Shown: positions 1 through 6,072 of the stretch, piece by piece
Numbering within the stretch: position 1 is the first letter of the stretch
How the letters are laid out: each line of letters starts with the position of its first letter
From: Planctomycetota bacterium
GTDB lineage: Bacteria; Planctomycetota; Planctomycetia; Pirellulales; Pirellulaceae
Direction of reading: 5' to 3'
Assembly: GCA_026692885.1 (NCBI GenBank)
Contig: JAPLNJ010000661.1
Coordinates: 1-15,212, forward strand
Length of the DNA: 15,212 nucleotides
Position numbers and translations under genes: made by a program
The notes under the pieces: model-generated
What the model was told of the DNA's origin: nothing
What the model saw: the letters and a program-made list of their open reading frames with translations, nothing else
Database searches by the model: none

Positions 1-396
1 CTGGTGCAGCCGGTGCTCGACAAGCACTGCGTCGCCTGCCATCGGAAGGAATCGGACAAGGCGCCGCCCCTGGACGCCGGCCTGGTATCGCGTCCCAGCG
101 CCGCGTTCATGGACCGGCCGACGACGTACTACGCCAGCTACCTGAGCCTGACGCCAAAATTCGGGTTCTACGACTACGGCGACGAACTGCGGACCACCCC
201 CGGCCGGTTCGGGGCCCGCGCGGCGCCGCTCTACGCCCTGCTGACGAAAGGCCACTACGACGTGAAGCTGAGCGCCGAGGAATTGCATCGCATCGCCTTG
301 TGGCTCGACTGCCTGTCGGTCTTCTATGGCGTTTACGAAAAGGAAGGCGGCGAAGCCCAACTCCGCGGCGAAATCGCCCGGCCCACACTGGAGTAG
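1..396 (+). CDS. HzsA-like c-type heme protein, C-terminal fragment
   Basis: This is the last 131 codons of a gene that enters from the left edge, so its start is not in the window. A CxxCH c-type heme attachment motif (Cys-Val-Ala-Cys-His) is encoded at 28-42, shortly after a VQPVLDKHC segment. That arrangement is typical of the C-terminal heme domain of planctomycete proteins annotated as HzsA-related. The later stretch ELHRIALWLDCLSVFYGVYE matches the usual tail of that family, in which a Leu-Trp-(Ile/Leu)-Asp segment is followed by a Phe-Tyr-Gly pair. The likely location is outside the cytoplasmic membrane, because heme c is attached there. The substrate is unknown, and the resemblance to hydrazine synthase does not imply anammox. 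The gene ends 36 bases before the URO-D gene and may share its transcript. Confidence 0.7.
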   Translation: MVQPVLDKHCVACHRKESDKAPPLDAGLVSRPSAAFMDRPTTYYASYLSLTPKFGFYDYGDELRTTPGRFGARAAPLYALLTKGHYDVKLSAEELHRIALWLDCLSVFYGVYEKEGGEAQLRGEIARPTLE

Positions 397-432
397 AGCC
401 CGCCTCATCCAACCGGACAAGGGAGTACTGTG

Positions 433-1584
433 ATGCCCTGGACAGCTCGCGAGCGCGTCTTGGCGGCGATCGAGCACCACGAGCCTGACCGGGTGCCGAT
501 CGACCTCAATCCCGTGCCCGCCTTCTATCAGAAGTTGAAGGATCACCTGGGTCTGCCGATCGACGAGCCGACCGACTTCGGGTTCATGGAGGAAGCGATC
601 CCACATCCGCAGGTGCTCCAGACGCTGGGGGTGGACCTGATCTCGGTGAAACTCGGTTCGGCCCGAGGCCGACGGCCGGCGCCGCCTCGAGATGACTTAG
701 TGATGGACGACTGGGGTGTGGGCCTGAAACGCATCCATCAGCCCGGCGGGGGCAGCTACCTCGAACCGGTCTATCATCCGCTCGCCAACGCCACGCGGGA
801 CGATCTGGAACGCTATCCCTGGCCCGACCCTTCGCTGCCGGGCCGCGGTGAAGGCGCGTTGTCCGCGGCCAAGCGGCTCTTCGAGGATACCGAGTTGGCG
901 CTGGTCGGCCGGTTTGGAGGGCCGATCACACAGACGGCCATCTATCTGATGGGGTTTCAACGCTGGCTGGAGTGTGCGGCGTGCGAACCGGAGTTTGCCG
1001 GGGCCCTGCTGGACAAGCTGACGGATCTCATGATGGAGTTGGACCGCATCGGCCTGGAGGCCACGGCGAAGTACCTGCACATCTTCAAGATCAGCGGCGA
1101 CGATTTCGGGATGCAGACCGGCCCGCTGTATTCGCCGTCGATGTTCCGCGAGTTGATCTTGCCCCGACTGCGCCGCCGGTGGCTGGCAGCGCGGGCGATG
1201 CTGGATCAGGTGAACCCGGCCATCCAGATCATGTTCCACAGTTGCGGCGGGATTCGTCCTTTCATTCCCGACCTGCTGGAGATCGGGTTGCAGATCCTGG
1301 ACCCGGTCCAGCCGTTGGCGGCGGGCATGGACTCGGCGGAGCTGAAGCAGCTCTTTGGCGACCGGCTGACCTTCCACGGCGGCGTCGACGAACAGCACGT
1401 TCTGCCGTTCGGTTCGGAGGCGGACGTCGAGGCTGAGGTGCGACGGCGGCTGAGAGCCTTCGCGCCGGGCGGCGGCTACATCCTGGCTCCCTCACACTAC
1501 GTCCAGGCGGACACGCCGCTAAACAATATTTTGGCGATGTGCCGGGCGGCCCAGCGCGACGGGCGGTATCCGATCACGTGCTGA
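433..1584 (+). CDS. Uroporphyrinogen decarboxylase (URO-D) family protein
   Basis: The protein has 383 residues and no signal peptide, so it should be cytosolic. It starts TARERVLAAIEHHEPDRVPID, the classic opening of URO-D superfamily proteins of the MtaA/CmuA type. It carries a central GDDFGMQTGPLYSP segment, a FHSCGGI motif (His/Cys of the kind that binds zinc in methylcobamide:CoM methyltransferases) and the C-terminal GGGYILAPSHYVQADTP segment. True heme-pathway HemE proteins lack the HSCG motif, so a methyl- or C1-transfer role is more likely than porphyrin decarboxylation. The exact substrate is unknown. ATG at 433 is preferred over GTG at 430 because GGGAG at 421-425 lies seven bases upstream of 433. 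In PVC genomes such proteins often sit beside sugar-degradation genes without a proven role. It is the only clearly cytosolic enzyme in the window. Confidence 0.9.
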   Translation: MPWTARERVLAAIEHHEPDRVPIDLNPVPAFYQKLKDHLGLPIDEPTDFGFMEEAIPHPQVLQTLGVDLISVKLGSARGRRPAPPRDDLVMDDWGVGLKRIHQPGGGSYLEPVYHPLANATRDDLERYPWPDPSLPGRGEGALSAAKRLFEDTELALVGRFGGPITQTAIYLMGFQRWLECAACEPEFAGALLDKLTDLMMELDRIGLEATAKYLHIFKISGDDFGMQTGPLYSPSMFRELILPRLRRRWLAARAMLDQVNPAIQIMFHSCGGIRPFIPDLLEIGLQILDPVQPLAAGMDSAELKQLFGDRLTFHGGVDEQHVLPFGSEADVEAEVRRRLRAFAPGGGYILAPSHYVQADTPLNNILAMCRAAQRDGRYPITC

Positions 1585-1666
1585 CGCCTCGCGAGGCCAA
1601 GTGTACTTAGTGTTGACATCGCGCTTGTGATCGGGTGGGGTTCATTCTGCAGAAGGAAGCCTAATT

Positions 1667-2014
1667 ATGAAGCCAACAAGAATGCGTGCCTTTCTCTCCG
1701 TCCTGCTGCTGACAACGCTGAGCGCCGCCACCGCCAGGGATGTTTCAGCGCAACCGTGGAAACCGGCGAATCCGGTTCTGATGACGCGCTGGGGGAAGAC
1801 GGTGACGCCAGAGAACGTGCTGCCGGACTATCCGCGGCCGCAGATGGTGCGCAAGGAATGGCGAAATCTGAATGGACTGTGGGAGTTTGCCGCCGGAAAA
1901 CCGGATGACCCGGTGCCGGCGGGCAAGACGTTGGCGCGGCGGATACTGGTGCCGTTTCCGATGGAGTCGGCGTTGTCGGGGATCGGCGAGACAGCGGAGT
2001 TTGTGATCGGCTGA
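1667..2014 (+). pseudogene. Truncated 5' copy of a GH2 glycosidase gene
   Basis: This 115-codon frame has an AAGGA site (1653-1657), a start and a signal peptide (about residues 1-28), followed by the N-terminal jelly-roll start of a GH2 protein. About 82 residues, from WKPANPVLMTRWGK to SALSGIGETAE, match residues 41-122 of the intact GH2 protein at 6073-8568 at 72 of 82 positions by my hand count. Homology then stops: the intact gene continues with CVWYRRTFEV, whereas this copy reads FVIG and a stop. It lacks the rest of the sugar-binding domain and the whole catalytic barrel, so it cannot be an active GH2. DNA identity is uneven: 1922-2000 matches 6361-6439 with only three mismatches in 79 bases, while the part before is clearly more diverged. 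The signal peptide is unrelated to that of the intact copy. I read it as a deletion relic of a paralogue. Confidence 0.85.
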
Positions 2015-2075
2015 TATTGATGCCGCGGGCCCACAGATGATGGTTGAAGTAAATGCGGTAAAGTTGGGAAAATAA
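2010..2075 (+). pseudogene. Orphan 3' tail of another protein gene
   Basis: In a different phase from the GH2 relic, and after a TGA at 2004-2006, the bases read ADIDAAGPQMMVEVNAVKL, then Gly-Lys and TAA (2073-2075). The composition, alternating hydrophobic residues and clean stop look like the last beta strands of a real protein rather than random sequence. No start codon or body precedes it. The GH2 homology ends at 2000, so a deletion or fusion joint between 5' and 3' remnants lies at about 2001-2010. I cannot name the family. The call rests on composition and context, so chance is possible. Confidence 0.45.
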
Positions 2076-2086
2076 TAAAAGAACAT

Positions 2087-2091
2087 GGAGG
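2087..2091 (+). promoter_or_regulatory. Ribosome binding site deciding the start at 2100
   Basis: GGAGG lies eight bases before ATG 2100. An upstream in-frame ATG at 2085 overlaps this site and has no Shine-Dalgarno sequence of its own, so 2100 is the better start. The sequence from 2041 to 2085 is noticeably AT-rich compared with its surroundings. Confidence 0.65.
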
Positions 2092-2099
2092 ATGGTGTG

Positions 2100-2939
2100 A
2101 TGAGAAGATTCATGGCGTTGTTGATTGTAATGATGTTGTTACGGTCGGGTGTGTTGATGGCAGCTGAGTCGGCGGTGCAGCCGCCGAAGGGGGAGCCGAC
2201 TAATGCCAAGGAGGCAGCCGCCAAGAAAACGGTTGAAGACTCGGTAATTGCAGAAAAATATGCTGCGCTGGTGGCCACGCTGCCGCCGGCACAGCAGGCC
2301 TGGGAGCGCGTTTTGCAGGAGAACCTGGGCAGCTTTTACCTGCCCATTCACAAGCGAGTCAAACTGCAGGGTCGTTCCTCGTGCTGGGATTTTGTGCAGG
2401 ACGATCCCAAGCTGCCGCGCGTTCTGCTCATCGGCGATTCGGTGTCCGGCGGTTACACCCTGTCGACGCGAAAGCTTCTTGCGGGCAAGGCGAACGTTCA
2501 TAAAGCGCCTGAGAACTGTGGGCCTGCGGCGAATGGCTTGAAGAAGCTGGATATCTGGCTGGCCGGTGAGAAATGGGATGTCATTCATTTCAATTTCGGG
2601 CTGCATGACGGCCTTACGTCGGTGGCGGACTACGAAACACGTCTTCGGAAATTGGTTGAGCGACTCAAGAAAACCGGCGCCAAGATTATCTGGGCCAGCA
2701 CGACTCCACGGCCGGCGGATGGCAAGGATGGTCCAGCGCTGGTCGCTGGCGTAATTGAACGAAACGAGATTGCCGCCCGCGTCATGAAGGAGAACGGAAT
2801 CCCTGTTGATGATCTTTACAACGCGGTTCTGCCGAATCTTGCAAAGTTGCAGAATCCAAAAGATGTTCATTTCAACGCCCAGGGCTATGAAACACTGGGT
2901 AAGCAGGTTGCGGAGTCGATTGCGAAGGTTCTGAAATGA
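2100..2939 (+). CDS. Secreted SGNH/GDSL-family hydrolase
   Basis: The mature enzyme should be an exported esterase, probably removing acyl groups from carbohydrate. The 279-residue protein has an N-terminal signal peptide (MRRFMALLIVMMLL, ending near an Ala-Ala at about 21). It shows block I VLLIGDSVSGGYT with the nucleophile Ser at 114, a block-II-like NCGPAANG segment, a block-III-like NFGLHDG and block V DVHFNAQGY with Asp255 and His257. The block III position usually held by the oxyanion-hole Asn (GxND) reads Gly-Leu-His-Asp here. The start is set by GGAGG at 2087-2091. The next gene encodes a longer SGNH protein with the same His variant, so the two form a pair. The 5' half is less GC-rich than neighbouring genes. 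The fold assignment is firm; the substrate is unknown. Confidence 0.85.
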   Translation: MRRFMALLIVMMLLRSGVLMAAESAVQPPKGEPTNAKEAAAKKTVEDSVIAEKYAALVATLPPAQQAWERVLQENLGSFYLPIHKRVKLQGRSSCWDFVQDDPKLPRVLLIGDSVSGGYTLSTRKLLAGKANVHKAPENCGPAANGLKKLDIWLAGEKWDVIHFNFGLHDGLTSVADYETRLRKLVERLKKTGAKIIWASTTPRPADGKDGPALVAGVIERNEIAARVMKENGIPVDDLYNAVLPNLAKLQNPKDVHFNAQGYETLGKQVAESIAKVLK

Positions 2940-3061
2940 GCACGAATTATTCTGCCAGGCCGCCACAAAGGTGACAACGCACCGGGTGGTGGTGCAGGTT
3001 TAAGGCAGCGCCGCCATGCCGTCCGTTCAGCTTCCGGTCGAGCTGTGTCAGGAGAAATAAG

Positions 3062-3088
3062 ATGACCAATTCTCGCAGTCTGGTTTAA
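3062..3088 (+). other. Mini-ORF / gene-start relic with good RBS
   Basis: An AGGAG lies seven bases before ATG 3062, but the frame encodes only MTNSRSLV before TAA. It sits 34 bases upstream of the next real gene, which has its own AGGAGG. Either it is the surviving start of a deleted gene or a tiny upstream ORF that affects translation of the downstream gene. It is too short to judge as a protein. Confidence 0.35.
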
Positions 3089-3121
3089 ACACAACATCAC
3101 TCAACCTTAGGAGGCAAACAA

Positions 3122-4417
3122 ATGAAAGCTGTGTATACAATCCTCACCGTCCTGCTGCTGGCATCTGCCAACAATGTTACCTCTGCCGATGACCCGGTTC
3201 TTTGGGATTTGGCGAAAAACGAAATTCCAAATTCACTGAAATCGGGGATAGTCGAGAAAGCGGACCGCGTCGTGCACTTGCGGGACGGCGCGGCTTTTGC
3301 CGTCCCCGCCGAGGCGTTTCCCGATCAGACGAACTTCACCGTCCAGGTCACGCTGTCGCTCGATGCGCTGGTGCAGAACGCGGTCTTTACCGTGATGAAC
3401 AAGCAGAGCAGCGGTCAGGACGACGGCTTTGCCATGTTCTTCAATTATCGAGACAAGCCTGCTTACGCGCGGGCGGTCAACTCCGTCGTGAACAAGATTC
3501 TCATGGTCGGCGGGGCGATCAATGGTCGGGCCGAGCCGGAGATCAACAAGCAGCACACCTTCACAATGGCGGTCCGCGCCGGCCTGGCAGCGTTCTACAT
3601 TGATGGCGTGCCCATCAAAACGTGTTTCATGGAACTCATCCCGAATCACGAGCCGATGTGGATTGGCCGCAACGACAACCGCAAGGCCAACACGATGCCG
3701 GTGACAATCCATGGGGTGAAGGTGTTCGGCCCGGCTTATCAGTTCGTCGCGAAAAACGGCCAGCGCCCCGGCGAGTCTACGCGCGGCGCGGTTGCCGGCA
3801 AGGGGTGGGCGCTGGACATCCCAAAGATCGAACATCCCGAGTGGCCGAAAGTGCTCATCCTCGGCGACTCCATTTCGAAAGGCTACAGCGAGCACTTCAT
3901 TTCCGAGATGCTCAAGCAGCAGGTGTATGTGTTTCATTGCGTCGGTTTCGTCGGGGGCGAGGTGCCCGAGCAGGCCTATACCGAAATGGCTGGCCGCTAC
4001 AAGTTCGACACGGTGGTTTTCAACAACGGACTGCATTCGCTGAGCTGGACGCCCGACAAAGTCTCCGATGCCGTCGTGCGGGAGCGCTATCGCAAGCTGG
4101 CGCAGTGTTTCAAGAAAGGCGCCCCACAGGCGAAGCTGTTCTATCTCCTCACCACGCCGCACACCGCCGCCCGGCCGGCACCCGGCACGCCGGTCACCAG
4201 TTTCGGCGACTTGAACGACGTGGTCATCCGGCTCAACACCCTCGCCGCCCAAGTTATGAAGGAAGAGGGTATCGAATTGATTGATGCCTACTCGCTTCTG
4301 GCCTCGCGGCTGGAACTGGCCGCCGGCGACAACTTCCACTGGGGAGGGCCAGCCTATCCGCTGCTCAGCCAGGAGATCGCCAAGCGCGTTCTGCCAACGC
4401 TGAAAAAGGGAAACTGA
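3122..4417 (+). CDS. Secreted SGNH hydrolase with N-terminal lectin-like domain
   Basis: The 431-residue protein has a signal peptide (MKAVYTILTVLLLASANN, cleavage near 22). Residues about 45-205 form a concanavalin-A/LamG-like beta-sandwich (strands such as NFTVQVTLSLDA, FTMAVRAGLAAFYIDGVPI and MWIGRNDN), a domain type that usually binds carbohydrate. The C-terminal half is an SGNH hydrolase: VLILGDSISKGY with Ser250, VVFNNGLHSL at about 298-307, and DNFHWGGPAY with Asp403 and His406. As in the preceding gene, the block III Asn is replaced by His in a Gly-Leu-His motif. The start is secure, with AGGAGG at 3109-3114 and a seven-base spacer. It probably deacylates a polysaccharide to which the sandwich domain binds. 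The next gene starts 25 bases downstream. Confidence 0.88.
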   Translation: MKAVYTILTVLLLASANNVTSADDPVLWDLAKNEIPNSLKSGIVEKADRVVHLRDGAAFAVPAEAFPDQTNFTVQVTLSLDALVQNAVFTVMNKQSSGQDDGFAMFFNYRDKPAYARAVNSVVNKILMVGGAINGRAEPEINKQHTFTMAVRAGLAAFYIDGVPIKTCFMELIPNHEPMWIGRNDNRKANTMPVTIHGVKVFGPAYQFVAKNGQRPGESTRGAVAGKGWALDIPKIEHPEWPKVLILGDSISKGYSEHFISEMLKQQVYVFHCVGFVGGEVPEQAYTEMAGRYKFDTVVFNNGLHSLSWTPDKVSDAVVRERYRKLAQCFKKGAPQAKLFYLLTTPHTAARPAPGTPVTSFGDLNDVVIRLNTLAAQVMKEEGIELIDAYSLLASRLELAAGDNFHWGGPAYPLLSQEIAKRVLPTLKKGN

Positions 4418-4442
4418 CTGAGAACTGAAAGAAACGACAGCC

Positions 4443-6068
4443 ATGAAACAAATCCACACACTCCTCACCGCCCTGGTTGCCGCCTCCGCCAGCTTTGCGC
4501 CGCTGCTCGCCGCAGAGGCGGGCAAGGCCCCCCAGTCAGGAACCGGCCACTCAGAGGCCACACAGAAGGAGACACGGATCCTGGCGTTTCACGTTCCGAC
4601 ATTGGACTCGGAACCACTGGACATCGGCTCCCGCCGAGAATTGTTCGTCGACAACACGATCATCGGCGCGCTGCGCGGCGGCGCGGGCCTGCACCTCTTC
4701 GAAATGACCCCTGCCACGACCAAGACCAACGATGTCGCCATGACCTACGATGCCGATTGGGAGGGGTTCTGGTGTCGGTTTGCCAAGTACATCCAGGACC
4801 AGGGTGTGGTCAAGGTCTGGTACTTGGGTCACTGCCATGATCAACGCAATCCCGGCGGAAACGGTGGGCGCACCTGCTACGCTGTCAGCCGCGACGGGAA
4901 GCGTTTCGAGAAACCGACACTTGGCATCTTCGACTGGTTCGGGTCGACGGCCAACAACATCCTCTTTGACGATAATACATTCAAGGGCAAGGACGGCCAA
5001 AGGCTGCACGGGCAGAACTTCGCGTGTTTTATAGACACCAATCCCGCCACGCCCCCGGAGGCCAGATACAAAGGCGTTACCGGCATGGGCGGCCACTGTG
5101 GACGCACCGGCCTCTATGCCCTGAAATCCGCGGACGGCATTCGCTGGGAAGTGGCGAGCGACGGCCCGATTGTGAGCAAGGAGTGTTCGCTGGACTCGCC
5201 CAACCAAGGCTTCTGGGATTCGGAACGCAAGCGCTACGCCGTCTACTTTCGTGATCTCGTCAACAGCAAGGGGGAACGGGGCTTGCACGCCAAGGACTGG
5301 AAGCGCAGCATTCTGGTGACCTTCTCCGACGACTTCGTAAAGTGGACGGAGCCGCAACTGCTTTCGTACCATTACAACGACGGTCGACCCGAAGGCGTGG
5401 CGCCCATAGACCACTTATACACCAACGAAATCAAACCCTACAAACGCGCGCCGCACATCTACCTCGGCTTCCCTGCCCGGTATAGCGGGTGGGTCGAGCC
5501 GATGCTGATGGCCAGTCGCGACGGACTCCATTTCTACCGCTGGATGGAGCACCCGGTCATTTCCAGGTCGGCCCCTGCGGACCGTAACAAGAACCGCTCC
5601 AATCACCTCTGGCAGGAGATGATCGAGTTGCCCGACGAGCCCAGGACCTACACCATGTACGCCAGCGAGAACCTGGGAATCGGAGGGCCGCACCCGGACG
5701 GCAGTTTCCCCCGCGTCCGGCGGTTCACCATCCGTAAGGACGGCTTCGTCTCCGTGCGTGCCGACAAGGAACAGGGCGAACTTGTGAGCAAAACGCTGCT
5801 ATTTAAAGGTGATACACTGACGGTAAACTACAACGCGCGGCTGGCGGAAACAGGTTCAGTCAGCGTTGAGATCCTGGACGACAAACAGCGCCCAGTCCCG
5901 GGTTTTACCGCCGCAGATTGCGACCCGCTCACCGGAGACGAGATCGACGCCACCGTGACATGGAAAGGCCGTGCCGAAGTCCGTTCTCTTGCCGGCAAGC
6001 CCATTCATCTGCGCTTTGTCATAAAGAACGCCGACCTGTTCTCTTTCAGGTTGGCAGGAAAGGAGTAG
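4443..6068 (+). CDS. Secreted GH32/43-like five-bladed beta-propeller protein
   Basis: The 541-residue protein has a signal peptide (residues 1-24, ending LLAAEA). From about residue 58 (PLDIGSRRELFVDNTIIG) it matches a large planctomycete/verrucomicrobial family of secreted propeller proteins distantly related to GH32 and GH43. Blade-like repeats include YAVSRDGKRFEKP (146-158), YALKSADGIRWEV (225-237), LVTFSDDFVKWTEP (291-304) and LMASRDGLHFYRW (355-367). A beta-sandwich follows from about 446 to the end (KTLLFKGDTLTVNY...), as in GH32 proteins. The canonical GH32 WMNDPNG motif is not visible, so substrate and activity are open. There is no clear Shine-Dalgarno sequence; the start lies behind a GAAACGAC-like leader also seen before the gene at 13074. 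The end overlaps the ribosome binding site of the GH2 gene, suggesting coupled translation. Confidence 0.8.
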   Translation: MKQIHTLLTALVAASASFAPLLAAEAGKAPQSGTGHSEATQKETRILAFHVPTLDSEPLDIGSRRELFVDNTIIGALRGGAGLHLFEMTPATTKTNDVAMTYDADWEGFWCRFAKYIQDQGVVKVWYLGHCHDQRNPGGNGGRTCYAVSRDGKRFEKPTLGIFDWFGSTANNILFDDNTFKGKDGQRLHGQNFACFIDTNPATPPEARYKGVTGMGGHCGRTGLYALKSADGIRWEVASDGPIVSKECSLDSPNQGFWDSERKRYAVYFRDLVNSKGERGLHAKDWKRSILVTFSDDFVKWTEPQLLSYHYNDGRPEGVAPIDHLYTNEIKPYKRAPHIYLGFPARYSGWVEPMLMASRDGLHFYRWMEHPVISRSAPADRNKNRSNHLWQEMIELPDEPRTYTMYASENLGIGGPHPDGSFPRVRRFTIRKDGFVSVRADKEQGELVSKTLLFKGDTLTVNYNARLAETGSVSVEILDDKQRPVPGFTAADCDPLTGDEIDATVTWKGRAEVRSLAGKPIHLRFVIKNADLFSFRLAGKE

Positions 6069-6072
6069 CAAA

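Noticed and set aside
1..396. Hydrazine synthase resemblance as evidence for an anammox organism
   Set aside because: HzsA-like heme proteins are widespread in heterotrophic planctomycetes, and nothing else here points to hydrazine metabolism.
1586..1597. Perfect 12-base palindrome GCCTCGCGAGGC just after the URO-D stop
   Set aside because: As a hairpin it has only a four-base stem and no T tract follows, so it is too weak to call a terminator. It could be an operator but nothing else supports that.
1613..1641. TTGACA resembling a -35 box upstream of the GH2 relic
   Set aside because: At 16-18 bases downstream there is only G-rich sequence and no TATAAT-like -10 element, so the promoter is not supported.
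2976..2998. Small hairpin GCACC...GGTGC between the two SGNH genes
   Set aside because: A five-base stem with no T tract is expected by chance in GC-rich DNA.
3233..4561. A 442-codon open frame on the minus strand opposite the lectin/SGNH gene
   Set aside because: It is the antisense shadow of a GC-rich gene: no ribosome binding site, no recognisable domain, and composition rich in His, Arg and Val as expected for reverse reading. The same applies to the minus-strand frames at 697-1398, 2139-2966, 4551-5414 and 12819-13859.
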